64,000 nt of DNA from Candidatus Gastranaerophilales bacterium (GTDB lineage: Bacteria > Cyanobacteriota > Vampirovibrionia > Gastranaerophilales > Gastranaerophilaceae). Both the position numbers and the translations under genes were made by a program. The DNA is taken from positions 1 to 64,000 of the forward strand of contig CALUTO010000009.1 of assembly GCA_944323735.1 (NCBI GenBank). Reading direction: 5' to 3'. Shown here in pieces: positions 46,314 through 54,863 of the stretch. Position 1 is the first letter of the stretch. Each line of letters begins with the position of its first letter. The notes beneath the pieces are model-generated. The model made no database searches. It was given only the letters and a program-made list of their open reading frames with translations, and had not been told where the DNA came from.

Positions 46314-46964
46314 TTATCCGGCATTTGAAAGACTGTTTATTGTCGTCAAATCAGATATTTCCGGATTTTCCGTGACAAATTTCGGCATATAGTCTTTCAG
46401 CACCATCATTTTATTAATTTCTTTGCTCAATCCTGCAAAAGAAAGTGCAATCTGAGAAGGACTTACCGAATTTCGCTCTTCTATAAAGGATATAACTGTA
46501 TCAAGTATATCGAGAAGCATATGCTTGTTTATATGAGCAAAGTCATAATCTTCAAATACCTCCATTAAAAAAGGATAGGCATCTTTTGCACCGCAGCTGT
46601 TGATTATATCTATTTTTTCTTTTATATCCGGGTCTGAAATACAGCCTGAAGCTATTTTTTTGTAATACAGGGAGTATCTGCAAAGATTTTTTATTATCAC
46701 GTTTTTTGACTGATATTTTGTAATTTTTGCATAAAAAATTATAAAATCTTTCGCCAGGTTTTCAAACTCTGTAATTTTTCCGCCGTTTTGAATTGTCAAA
46801 TAGTCCCGTATGAAGTTCACAGGGTGATACAGGTCGCCTGAAAGATTGTTTTCCAGCTCAACCCAGTAAGAGTAGACCTCATTCAGCATTCCTGAATTTT
46901 TCAAATCCTGAAACACAAAATTTCTTATTTTCCCTGTTTCCTCTGCCAATACATTCTTATCCAT
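46314..46964 (-). CDS. Helical protein resembling the C-terminal part of DUF262 proteins
   Basis: A 216-residue all-helical protein. The segments HPVNFIRDYLTIQNGGKITEF (part), YYKKIASG, and AKDAYPFLMEVFEDYDF followed by a long helix and IEERNSVSPSQIALSFAGL resemble the helical half of DUF262/GmrSD proteins (their FIRYYL, YPFLL and Y-x-x-R-R elements). The N-terminal ParB-like nuclease core, with its QRxxxW motif, is absent, so it is either a diverged stand-alone domain or a truncated relic. Similarity is from memory of the pattern, not an alignment. The start codon has no good ribosome-binding site. Confidence 0.4.
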   Translation of the reverse strand: MDKNVLAEETGKIRNFVFQDLKNSGMLNEVYSYWVELENNLSGDLYHPVNFIRDYLTIQNGGKITEFENLAKDFIIFYAKITKYQSKNVIIKNLCRYSLYYKKIASGCISDPDIKEKIDIINSCGAKDAYPFLMEVFEDYDFAHINKHMLLDILDTVISFIEERNSVSPSQIALSFAGLSKEINKMMVLKDYMPKFVTENPEISDLTTINSLSNAG

Positions 46965-47015
46965 ATAATATATATTAAATTATTTTTAAACAAAAGTGAA
47001 AAATATTAAGTTTGT

Positions 47016-47041
47016 AAAAAAAACCGCCTGTGAAAGGCGGC
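47016..47041 (-). terminator. Rho-independent terminator after sepF
   Basis: On the minus strand GCCGCCT, loop, AGGCGG followed by eight T residues, downstream of the sepF gene. Confidence 0.85.
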
Positions 47042-47071
47042 TAACTTAATTCATATATCCCCAACTATTCT

Positions 47072-47557
47072 TTACTGCGGCTGGTTCCAAAGCGCATCAC
47101 GAATGAATTTGCTTTTTTGTGATTCAGCATTCAGCGTAACATTGCTCGGTGTGAAGATAAATACAGCATCACCGATTTTCTGCTGGTTTCCGCTCAATGC
47201 ATGAGTCGCACCGCATAAGAAATCTACAATTCTCATTGATTGTTCTTTATCTAACAAATGCAGATTAAGAATGATTGTTTTCTTTTCTTTTAAATGTTTA
47301 ACAATTTGAACACATTCATCATATGAACGGGGCTCGCAAACAAGTACTTCATAGCCCTTGAAGCCGGGATGGCTGACAACATTAGGTGCCTGTGATTTTA
47401 TCGGAGCAGAAGAGTACATAGGCTCAAGTGCCAGATTATCGTTAACCGGATAATCTTCAATTTCGTTTGCCATGTCATCGAATATGTCATCTCTGCTTTC
47501 AAAGCCTGATGTTAAAAAACCTACTATTGATTTAATTTTGTCTGATACGCCTGCCAA
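47072..47557 (-). CDS. sepF: Cell division protein SepF (TTG start)
   Basis: A 161-residue protein whose C-terminal 85 residues match SepF: EVLVCEPRSYDECVQIVKHLKEKKTIILNL (part), QSMRIVDFLCGATHALSG and an NVTL ending. SepF anchors FtsZ to the membrane; the N-terminal amphipathic helix is MAGVSDKIKSIVGFL. No ATG is available before residue 26: the start is TTG, with a strong GGAGGAG upstream. It follows yggS, the usual ylmE-ylmF order. Confidence 0.92.
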   Translation of the reverse strand: MAGVSDKIKSIVGFLTSGFESRDDIFDDMANEIEDYPVNDNLALEPMYSSAPIKSQAPNVVSHPGFKGYEVLVCEPRSYDECVQIVKHLKEKKTIILNLHLLDKEQSMRIVDFLCGATHALSGNQQKIGDAVFIFTPSNVTLNAESQKSKFIRDALWNQPQ

Positions 47558-47582
47558 TTTCTTCTCCTCCCAATATTTTTCT

Positions 47583-48239
47583 CTATAAAAATAACTTTCT
47601 ACCTACTCTTATCATTGTGGAACCGTTTTTTACTGCAATCTTGTAGTCATTACTCATTCCCATGGACAACTCCGGAAGCTCATATCCATACTCTGCTTCT
47701 AATTCTTTTTTAAAAGAATTCATATCAGCGAACAGAATATCCAGCTCATCCTCAGATGTAACGGGGGCTATATTCATCAACCCTCTGACATCAAGACCTT
47801 CCAGAGAAATTATATCTGAAAAAACAGCTTTTAAATCATTTTTGGAAAACCCTGACTTGTTCGCTTCGTTTGCATTGTTAACCTGAAGAAGAATTTTTTG
47901 TACAATCCCTCTGTCCAGTGCTGTTTCCGAAATCATCCGTGCAAGTCTTAAAGAATCCACCGACTGGATATAATCAAAATAACCCACTGCTTTTTTAACT
48001 TTGTTCGTCTGTAAATGACCGATTAAATGAAAAGTGGAATTCTGTTTTATCTCCTCCGGCAGTTTCCCGAATTTGTCCAAAGCGTCCTGAACTCTGTTTT
48101 CAGCAAAATCTCTAAGTCCGTCCTGATAAGCTTCAATAAGCTTTTCCGCTCCGAAATATTTAGTAACTGCTATGATTTTAGCTTTACAAGGTGCGATATC
48201 TTTTCTCAGCTCAGATAAGTTTTCTTCAACTGTACTCAT
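47583..48239 (-). CDS. YggS-family PLP-binding protein
   Basis: A 218-residue single-domain TIM barrel. The PLP lysine is in IIAVTKYFG (about 27), and the characteristic ENRVQDALDKF and HLIGHLQTNKVKKAV segments follow, with LSMGMSNDY (about 190) holding the phosphate-binding serine. These proteins buffer PLP levels and are usually found next to sepF, as here. GGAGGATAGG precedes the ATG. Confidence 0.93.
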   Translation of the reverse strand: MSTVEENLSELRKDIAPCKAKIIAVTKYFGAEKLIEAYQDGLRDFAENRVQDALDKFGKLPEEIKQNSTFHLIGHLQTNKVKKAVGYFDYIQSVDSLRLARMISETALDRGIVQKILLQVNNANEANKSGFSKNDLKAVFSDIISLEGLDVRGLMNIAPVTSEDELDILFADMNSFKKELEAEYGYELPELSMGMSNDYKIAVKNGSTMIRVGRKLFL

Positions 48240-48508
48240 TAACCTATCCTCCGGAGATGCGGCAAATCACTTGCACTACATCCCAAACTGTACTTAACAG
48301 TCCCCAAGAAAATCAGAATTAATTCAATTCCTTATTCTAATTATAATATATGTTCACATGCATAACAAATAAATCCTTTAAATGATGTATTCTTTTTTTT
48401 CGAAATAACGAAAACCCATGTGTACATGGGGTTTGGCATGAATTTAACGAATCAGCAAGAACTTAACAATAGTTAATATTTTTTAGCAATAAAATAATTA
48501 TTCCACAA
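48240..48508. other. Non-coding region with a palindromic element
   Basis: No credible ORF. The segment at 48411-48435 reads AAACCCATGT-GT-ACATGGGGTTT, a nearly perfect inverted repeat with one extra G. The tandem repeat begins immediately after. The left part contains the yggS upstream region. Confidence 0.4.
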
Positions 48509-48796
48509 CAAGAAGCGAAATCAGGCGGGGCTGAACGAAGTGAACGCCCCCTGTGAACAAGGTTGACGACGCGGGATTTGCGAAGCAAATCAAAGCGGAG
48601 TGCAAAACCTTGCGAACGCCGGTATTTCAAGAAGCGAAATCAGGCGGGGCTGAACGAAGTGAACGCCCCCTCTGAACAAGGTTGACGACGCGGGATTTGC
48701 GAAGCAAATCAAAGCGGAGTGCAAAACCTTGCGAACGCCGGTATTTCAAGAAGCGAAATCAGGCGGGGCTGAACGAAGTGAATGCCCCCTGTGAAA
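48509..48796. repeat. 119-bp structured tandem repeat, about 2.4 copies
   Basis: Copies begin at 48509, 48628 and 48747 (the third is cut after about 50 bp). Copies 1 and 2 differ at about one base (CTGTG vs CTCTG), and copy 3 has one change (GAACG to GAATG). Each unit contains GATTTGC-GAA-GCAAATC, an outer AAGGTT/AACCTT pair enclosing it, and GGGGC/GCCCC arms, so it can fold into nested hairpins. It is GC-rich compared with its surroundings. It is next to tRNA-Thr. Confidence 0.9.
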
Positions 48797-48903
48797 CCGG
48801 ACGATAAAATAATCCGCTGAATTTCGTAAAGAAGCAAAGAACCGCCGGAATACCGCTATTTATACAGCACATTTCAGTTCCCGCACCCATTTTTACACTA
48901 AAA

Positions 48904-48976
48904 AGCCGATAAAGGGACTCGAACCCTTGACCTACTCATTACGAATGAGTTGCTCTACCAGCTGAGCTACATCGGC
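48904..48976 (-). tRNA. tRNA-Thr (anticodon CGT)
   Basis: On the minus strand GCCGATG pairs with TATCGGC (acceptor, with a G-U at the base). The D arm, the anticodon stem ACTCA/TGAGT with loop TTCGTAA (anticodon CGT, reading ACG), and the T arm GGGTTCGAGTCCC are all standard. CCA is not encoded. A TATACT box lies 27 bases upstream. Confidence 0.96.
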
Positions 48977-49093
48977 TTTTTTATTAATTAAATATTACCT
49001 TTAGTATAACAAAAAAATATTATAAAAAAAAATTTTTGTAAAAAATGAACCTTTTATTTTTTTATTCGTTATAGTTAATGTAAGGAATAAATT

Positions 49094-49438
49094 ATGAAAA
49101 CAAAAAAATGCAACGGATATGAAAGTATGTTTACCTTCCTCAGTGAAGAAGCATTCAATGAACACCTCAAAGAATGTGAAGAATGCAGGCTTGAGCATGA
49201 AAAAATGCAAAAAGTCTCAGCACTGATTCAGGAAGCAAAACCGTACATTCAAAAAACGAAAAAGAGAAAAACAGCTCTGAAAGCTGCATGCGCAGCATTT
49301 GCTGTAATATCAATGAGTGCTTGTTTTCAATTCTTTGCGGTCACGGGATTGTACGATGAGATTGCTTACGCAAATTCACCGACAATCGAGGAAATGGGAC
49401 TGCCCGTGGATGAGTATGGATTTTTACTGGTAGATTGA
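49094..49438 (+). CDS. Zinc-binding anti-sigma factor-like membrane protein
   Basis: A 114-residue protein with the ZAS pattern in the N-terminal cytosolic part: FNEHLKECEECRLEH (His, CxxC) at about 22-36. One membrane helix follows (about 60-80), then a short periplasmic tail. The ATG of the ECF sigma gene overlaps its stop codon (TGATG), so the two are coupled. It would hold the sigma factor at the membrane until a signal arrives. In most operons the sigma gene comes first; here the order is reversed. Confidence 0.75.
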   Translation: MKTKKCNGYESMFTFLSEEAFNEHLKECEECRLEHEKMQKVSALIQEAKPYIQKTKKRKTALKAACAAFAVISMSACFQFFAVTGLYDEIAYANSPTIEEMGLPVDEYGFLLVD

Positions 49439-49929
49439 TGAACCTGAAAGAAATAATTAACGGCAACTACGTTAAAAATATAATAAAAAGAATAACAAAC
49501 GAATATAACGAAGACCTCGAACAGGAAGTCTATCTAAAAGTATGGAAAAATTCAGAAAAATACACAGAACAAGGAAACTTAAAAGCATGGGTCAGCACCA
49601 TTGCAGCAAACGTCTCAAAAGACTATCTTAAATCATCCCGAAAAAAATTGGAACAGCTCACCGTGGATGACGATGACGCAATACTCAGAACAGCAGATAA
49701 AAAATCAACTCCGGAGCTCAAACTTATACAAACAGAAAGGCAAAAACAAATATCCAAAGCAATAAACTCCCTAAAACCAAAATTTAAAGAAGTAATTATG
49801 CTCTCGGAAATTCAAAACCTGACCTACGAAGAAATTTCAAAAAAAATCAATTGCCCTGTAGGAACAGTAAAATCAAGAATTTACAACGCAAAAAAAGAAC
49901 TTGCGGAAAAATTAAAAGACTTAATGTAG
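49438..49929 (+). CDS. ECF RNA polymerase sigma factor
   Basis: A 163-residue sigma-70 family protein with region 2 (EDLEQEVYLKVWKN and LKAWVSTIAANVSKDYLK) and region 4 (LKPKFKEVIMLSEIQNLTYEEIS, part, then INCPVGTVKSRIYNAKKEL). It lacks regions 1.1 and 3, so it is ECF-type. The ATG overlaps the upstream stop by one base. It would drive its own operon and the Spy-like gene that follows 81 bp later. Confidence 0.9.
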   Translation: MNLKEIINGNYVKNIIKRITNEYNEDLEQEVYLKVWKNSEKYTEQGNLKAWVSTIAANVSKDYLKSSRKKLEQLTVDDDDAILRTADKKSTPELKLIQTERQKQISKAINSLKPKFKEVIMLSEIQNLTYEEISKKINCPVGTVKSRIYNAKKELAEKLKDLM

Positions 49930-50010
49930 TACAAAAAAGAAGCAGAGCAGGACTGTGAGGATTTACTTACCCTCTAATTGTTATGCAAAAAATTGAAAGG
50001 ATAAAAAATT

Positions 50011-50547
50011 ATGAAAAAATCATTCGTTTTAGCAGCAATCGCAACTATGATTCTCAGCCAGAGCATTTCTTATGCACTAACAACACCTCCGGCTGACACA
50101 CAGCCAAATGTAAAAACTGAACAGACAAAAGTCTGCCCGGGCAAAAAGCCGCAGCGACCTAATCTCGATGACAAACTTAACCTTACCGAAGAACAACGCC
50201 GGAAAGCTCATGATATCAGAATGAAAGGTCATGAAAAAATAAAACCGGTTTTTGAACAAATCAAAGCCAAAAAACAGGAAATTAAAGAAATCAAAATGAG
50301 CAATCTTTCAGAAGAAAAGAAACAAAAGAAAATTGAGCCGCTTAAAAATGACTTAAGAAAACTCAAAACAGAGGTAAGAAAAATACATGAAGAAAATATG
50401 AAAGAATTTGAAGCAATTCTCACCCCCGAACAAAAAGCAGAATTTGAAAAAATCAAACAGCAGGGCAGAGAAAACTTCAAAAAACATCACAAAAGACACC
50501 ATCACAACCATATGAAAAAAGATTTTAACGAATCAGTAAAAAAATAA
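50011..50547 (+). CDS. Spy/CpxP-like periplasmic protein with His-rich tail
   Basis: A 178-residue secreted protein: signal peptide 1-22, then two LTxxQ motifs (LTEEQRRK about 57 and LTPEQKAEF about 137) flanking a long charged helix, the hallmark of the Spy/CpxP/ZraP fold. The C-terminus carries KKHHKRHHHNHMKK (about 156-169), a likely metal-binding tail. It may be an envelope chaperone or metal sensor. AAAGGAT precedes the ATG. It follows the sigma gene and ends with a terminator. Confidence 0.8.
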   Translation: MKKSFVLAAIATMILSQSISYALTTPPADTQPNVKTEQTKVCPGKKPQRPNLDDKLNLTEEQRRKAHDIRMKGHEKIKPVFEQIKAKKQEIKEIKMSNLSEEKKQKKIEPLKNDLRKLKTEVRKIHEENMKEFEAILTPEQKAEFEKIKQQGRENFKKHHKRHHHNHMKKDFNESVKK

Positions 50548-50584
50548 CCCGAAACTTAACACACGCATAATACTCAAACCAATT

Positions 50585-50612
50585 GCCCCCAAACTCCGGG
50601 GGCTTTTCTTTT
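50585..50612 (+). terminator. Rho-independent terminator of the sigma module
   Basis: GCCCCC, 7-base loop, GGGGGC, then TTTTCTTTT, following the Spy-like gene. Confidence 0.88.
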
Positions 50613-50643
50613 ACAATAAATTTGTGCAGTGTATTATTGAAAT

Positions 50644-51774
50644 ATGGATATAAAAACATTTAAAGTCGAAGAATGGATGAATGAGCACGAAAAGACTGCT
50701 TTATACAACATTGCAGACACATGCGTAAACACACTGTCTCTCGATGAATTATTCACTCTTACCGGTACAAACAAATACGAATTTTTTGACGGAATATCAG
50801 GACAAAAACTCGGTTACGGTCATATTCAAGGTTCTCCTGACTATAAAAACGGAATTTGTAAACTATACAAAAGTCTTAAGCCCGAAAATATAATCTCAAC
50901 CAACGGTGCGGCAGGAGCTAATTATCTGGTCTTTTATTCGCTGGTAAATCCCGGTGACAGGGTTATATCAGTTACCCCGACATATCAGCAGCTGTATTCA
51001 ATACCTGAATCGTTCAATGCGGACGTACAATATCTCCGGCTTAAGCCTGAAAACAATTTTTTGCCTGATTTAGACGAACTGAAAAAACTAATCACCAAAA
51101 ACACAAAACTCATCTGTTTAAACAACCCCAACAATCCGACAGGAGCTCTTATACCGGAAACAATGCTAAAAGTGATTGTGAATATAGCAGACGGTGCTTA
51201 TGTTCTTTGTGACGAAGTATACAGAGGGCTGAATCAAAACGATGACTATCAACCGTCTATCGCAGATATATATGAAAACGGAATTAGCATCTGCAGCATG
51301 TCAAAAATATTTTCTCTTGCAGGACTCAGACTGGGCTGGATTGCCTCTAAAAATCAGGAAGCAATTGAAAAATGCCTGAGACACAGAGAATATAACATAA
51401 TAAGCTGCGGAATGATTGATGAAATTTTAGCTTCTCTTGCGCTAAAAAATGCTGATATAATTATTAAACGCAACAAAAAAATATTAAAAGAAAATCTTCA
51501 TATTCTCAACGAATGGATAAAACGGCAAAAGCACTATAGTTATGTAAAACCCCGGTCGGGCACAACTGCACTGATATTCTACGACTTTAGCATGACATCC
51601 AAAGATTTTTGTGAAAAATTACAAAAGGAAAAAGGTGTTTTTCTCACACCCGGGTTCTGCTTTGATATTGAAAACTGTGCAAGAATAGGTTACGCAGGAC
51701 AAAAAGCAGAATTGATAAAAGGTCTGGAAAAGCTTGAAGAATTTGCCATTGAGCTGGAAAGAGCAGGATTTTAG
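50644..51774 (+). CDS. PLP-dependent aminotransferase, class I/II
   Basis: The 376 residues show fold-type-I aminotransferase motifs: STNGAAGANYLVFYSL (about 81-96), NNPNNPTGA (about 160-168), the LCDEVYRG element and the PLP lysine in SMSKIFSLAGLRLGW (about 219-233). The sequence resembles capreomycidine synthase-like and aspartate-type members, but the substrate is uncertain. The preceding terminator separates it from the sigma module. It overlaps nothing and leads straight into a small secreted-protein gene. Confidence 0.8.
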   Translation: MDIKTFKVEEWMNEHEKTALYNIADTCVNTLSLDELFTLTGTNKYEFFDGISGQKLGYGHIQGSPDYKNGICKLYKSLKPENIISTNGAAGANYLVFYSLVNPGDRVISVTPTYQQLYSIPESFNADVQYLRLKPENNFLPDLDELKKLITKNTKLICLNNPNNPTGALIPETMLKVIVNIADGAYVLCDEVYRGLNQNDDYQPSIADIYENGISICSMSKIFSLAGLRLGWIASKNQEAIEKCLRHREYNIISCGMIDEILASLALKNADIIIKRNKKILKENLHILNEWIKRQKHYSYVKPRSGTTALIFYDFSMTSKDFCEKLQKEKGVFLTPGFCFDIENCARIGYAGQKAELIKGLEKLEEFAIELERAGF

Positions 51775-51775
51775 G

Positions 51776-52240
51776 ATGAAAAAATATTTGACGGTACTCC
51801 TGTTGGTCATTTCGACTCTGCCTGCGTTTTGCGCATTGATTATAAAAATAAACAAAATTTCTCCTATTCCGGATGCAACATACAAATATCTTGAAAAAAA
51901 CAGCCCTATGTATGAAATACTTTCTATGAACAAAAAAGTTATCTTCTACAGTTATGCAGATTATATAGCTTACGACAGAAGTTTTAAATGGCTTATTGAC
52001 AAGTATTTACAGGAGCATCCTAAAATATTTTCAAATTACGAATATATGGTTTTTGAAGATGCTATCATGCCTGCAAAAAAGAATTCCTGCAAAACCCCGT
52101 CGTGCGAAGAAAATGCACTGTTTATGGCCTGCTGCACAGGTTTTTGTATCATAAATCCCAAAACACGGCAGTATATATACATCACAGGACATAATTATGC
52201 TAAAGCCAAACGGCTCATAGAAAAATACAAAGACTGGTAA
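51776..52240 (+). CDS. Small secreted protein, possibly thioredoxin-like
   Basis: A 154-residue protein with a signal peptide (1-19). The order of elements, KKVIFYSYAD, a long helix, EYMVFED, then CIINPKTRQYIYITG and a final helix AKAKRLIEKYKDW, resembles a thioredoxin fold, but no CxxC sits at the usual place. Instead five cysteines cluster at about 102-120 (CKTPSCEENALFMACCTGFC). The start lies one base after the aminotransferase stop, so it is co-transcribed. The fold call is my inference. Confidence 0.55.
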   Translation: MKKYLTVLLLVISTLPAFCALIIKINKISPIPDATYKYLEKNSPMYEILSMNKKVIFYSYADYIAYDRSFKWLIDKYLQEHPKIFSNYEYMVFEDAIMPAKKNSCKTPSCEENALFMACCTGFCIINPKTRQYIYITGHNYAKAKRLIEKYKDW

Positions 52241-53194
52241 TCAGCACAACCCGAACATTAAATTTTCTAGTATTAACTGAGGCTTTATGTAAGAATTGAG
52301 CTCCTTTTTAGCCTTCTGGATTGAAAGAATATCCTTCTTCAATTTATTAACGAGTAATTTATTATCAAGATTATTTTTCATTAACTGTGCGAAATAATAC
52401 TGAAAACTGTCCAGCAAAAATTCTGTTTTGTAGTCTTTTTCCTGCTGGACAGAAAGTATAGACTGAACAAGTTTTAGGACTTCTTTTTTTTGAATATCCG
52501 GATAGTCCGCTAAAAGGCTCGCTGCAGTCTCTATATCATATTCTATTTCAGGCAAAGAAGGCACATAAAACGCCTGAGAACGGGAAACAATAGTTTCAAT
52601 AATATCATCTCTGTCTCTTGCAAGAAAAATAAAAAGAACTTTCTCCGGCGGCTCCTCTATCGATTTTAAAAGGGCATTCGCAGCTTCAGCCTGAAGAACA
52701 TCTCTTTTTACCGGATAAGGAAACCACTTTTTTTCAGTACCGGTATCAGGCAGCAAAAAACCGGCAGGGCTGAATTTTTCAAGTTTTTTTTGCTGGAACG
52801 GCGAAATCTCTTCTATTTCAGAATCACAGAAGATAAAAACACGGTAATAATCTGACGACTGAACAAGAGAATTATTTATCATGTGAATTTGCTTTATTGA
52901 AATAACTTTTTTTGAGGTGTCATCAGAGGGTTTGTTATCATTTTTAGATATGGTAAGAACAGCAGGATGCCTGCTTCCTCTAATCCAGCTGCAATTCAAA
53001 CATCCGCAATCTTCTTCCCGTGTTTTTGTACAATTCAGAATTCTTGATATTTCCATTGCAAAATAATACTGTGCAAGTGTGTCCTGCCCGTAAAGTATAA
53101 TCGACTGCGCAATACTGTGTTTTTGATTGCTAAACGCACTTTCAAAATATTCCGTTAAATATTTAAAATTTTCTTTAAAAAATCCATGAAACAT
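52241..53194 (-). CDS. holB: DNA polymerase III subunit delta-prime
   Basis: A 317-residue clamp-loader subunit. The AAA+ fold is recognisable (IILYGQDTLAQYYFA, where the Walker A lysine is lost as in other delta-prime proteins), with the four-Cys zinc module in NCTKTREEDCGCLNCSW (about 54-70), and the sensor region ANALLKSIEEPPEKVLFIFL and SRSQAFYVPS. It loads the beta clamp onto DNA with delta. It is the last gene in uppS-rdgB-holA-holB, starting 4 bp after holA. Confidence 0.85.
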   Translation of the reverse strand: MFHGFFKENFKYLTEYFESAFSNQKHSIAQSIILYGQDTLAQYYFAMEISRILNCTKTREEDCGCLNCSWIRGSRHPAVLTISKNDNKPSDDTSKKVISIKQIHMINNSLVQSSDYYRVFIFCDSEIEEISPFQQKKLEKFSPAGFLLPDTGTEKKWFPYPVKRDVLQAEAANALLKSIEEPPEKVLFIFLARDRDDIIETIVSRSQAFYVPSLPEIEYDIETAASLLADYPDIQKKEVLKLVQSILSVQQEKDYKTEFLLDSFQYYFAQLMKNNLDNKLLVNKLKKDILSIQKAKKELNSYIKPQLILENLMFGLC

Positions 53195-53198
53195 ATTA

Positions 53199-54170
53199 CT
53201 AGCCCATTATCGCCAATTCTACAGCCAAATCTCCAAACTGCATGTCACCTGATTTCATAAGATATTCCGCCTCAAGCAGTCTCCTTCTTATGCCGATAAT
53301 TTTATCTGCGGGAATATTCTTCAATTTTTCAAGCTGCTTTTTTACAACAAATTCATGCATGCCGGTTTTTCTTGAAATTTCAGAAGCGGACATAGATAAA
53401 GAATCCACCTTCAGCCCCAGAAGTCTTGAAAAATTTGTCTGCAAAACCGCTGCTATTTCAAGATAATGCTTTTCTGTACACAGCTTTTTATATTCCGAGA
53501 GTGCCAGATCTTTTTTGCCCAGAAGAATATAATCAGTCAAAAGAAATATGTCCTGTGTAGAGGTGCATATTTTTTCTATATCTGCATTTTTTATATTTTT
53601 TTCAGGATATATAGAGAGTTTTATTTTTTCCAGTTCATTGTCCACAATCCTGAGATTTGTACCAAGACGCTCAATCAAAAACGAAACGGTGTCAGATGAA
53701 GCAAAAAGCTCCTTTTGTTTCAAACGCTTTTGTATCCATGCCGCATACTCCTTCTGATATGGCTTGAACTCCGGAAACTCGGATATCTGAGCATATTTTG
53801 AAATAATTTTGTATATTTTTCTTCTTGTATCTATCTTTTTTATTTCATCTCTCGGAATTTTGCACACAAAAATTACAGTCAGCGCATCAGGCACTGTTTG
53901 CAAAACATTTTCAAGTATTTTCAGCTCTTTATCTTCAAAATTTATCTTTCCCTTTATGTCAAAAAAATATTTTTCACAATTTATTACGGAAAGGACTTTT
54001 CCAAACATTAAAGGTGCACTCTGCAATATTTCAATAAGCTCTGAAAATACAGGATTGTTATAAACACGATAATTCGCAGCAGCAAAAGTTTTGTCCACGG
54101 TTTTGGACTTTATTTTTTCAATTTCAATCTCAATATTAAATTCTTCCTGTCCAAAAAAGAAATACAGCAT
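53199..54170 (-). CDS. holA: DNA polymerase III subunit delta
   Basis: The 323 residues fit HolA: a start with LYFFFGQEEFNIEIEIEKI (part), a beta-clamp-binding segment, and the helical collar domain (about 210-320) with DIFLLTDYILLGKKDLALS and VVKKQLEKLKNI. The protein is the wrench that opens the beta clamp. It precedes holB by 4 bp. The sequence is diverged, so I rely on the pattern and on the neighbour. Confidence 0.85.
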   Translation of the reverse strand: MLYFFFGQEEFNIEIEIEKIKSKTVDKTFAAANYRVYNNPVFSELIEILQSAPLMFGKVLSVINCEKYFFDIKGKINFEDKELKILENVLQTVPDALTVIFVCKIPRDEIKKIDTRRKIYKIISKYAQISEFPEFKPYQKEYAAWIQKRLKQKELFASSDTVSFLIERLGTNLRIVDNELEKIKLSIYPEKNIKNADIEKICTSTQDIFLLTDYILLGKKDLALSEYKKLCTEKHYLEIAAVLQTNFSRLLGLKVDSLSMSASEISRKTGMHEFVVKKQLEKLKNIPADKIIGIRRRLLEAEYLMKSGDMQFGDLAVELAIMG

Positions 54171-54227
54171 AATAATATTGTAACAGTATAAGAAATGTTT
54201 AGATGTTTTTATAAATTTTTATAAAGT

Positions 54228-54863
54228 TTAGTAAAGCTCGTTTTTCTTTCTTTCCTCTTTTCTTTGTTTGAACAGAATATATTGATTATGCCGCAAAATA
54301 TATTTTATGACGGGCTTTAGAGCCATAGCTCTATGGCTGATTTCGTTCTTAACATCAGCAGGAAGCTGTGCCATTGTTTTACCGTAAGCAGGAATAAAAA
54401 ACACAGGATCATAACCAAACCCGTGCAAGCCCTCCGGTTCAAAACCGATAGTGCCATGCACAGAGCCGTCCACACCTTTTAACTTTCGCCCTTCGGGATC
54501 AACAAGCACCATAGAACAAACAAATTTCGCCCCTCTTTTTTCTTCCGGAACATCTTTCAGTATCCCGAGAAGTTTTTCTATACGTGACTTTGTAGTTCGG
54601 GCAAATCTTGCAGAAAAAATACCCGGCGCACCTCCCATAGCCTCAACACACAATCCTGAATCATCACCCAATGCATACATTCCGGTCATTAAAGCTGCTT
54701 CTCTCGCTTTTATATATGCATTTTCGGCAAAAGTTTCACCATTCTCGACCGGCTCAAACCCTTCAGGTGCACAAACAAATTCTATTCCTATATCACCAGC
54801 TATTTCTTTTATTTCTTCTACTTTATGAACATTTGTAGTTGCAATAACAACTTTTTTTATCAT
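54228..54863 (-). CDS. rdgB: XTP/dITP pyrophosphatase (RdgB/HAM1)
   Basis: A 211-residue protein. Family motifs are IATTNVHKVEEIKEI (7-21; T/SNxxK), DDSGLCVEAMGGAPGIFSAR (67-86) and GFGYDPVF (about 150), ending in SHRAMALK (about 180). It removes damaged purine nucleotides (dITP, XTP). Its ATG overlaps the uppS stop by 4 bases (ATGA), the start of an operon that continues with holA and holB. A 15-residue basic tail follows the conserved part. Confidence 0.94.
   Translation of the reverse strand: MIKKVVIATTNVHKVEEIKEIAGDIGIEFVCAPEGFEPVENGETFAENAYIKAREAALMTGMYALGDDSGLCVEAMGGAPGIFSARFARTTKSRIEKLLGILKDVPEEKRGAKFVCSMVLVDPEGRKLKGVDGSVHGTIGFEPEGLHGFGYDPVFFIPAYGKTMAQLPADVKNEISHRAMALKPVIKYILRHNQYILFKQRKEERKKNELY

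Noticed and set aside
48509-48796. CRISPR array
   Set aside because: The 119-bp units are contiguous with no spacers, and no cas genes are present.
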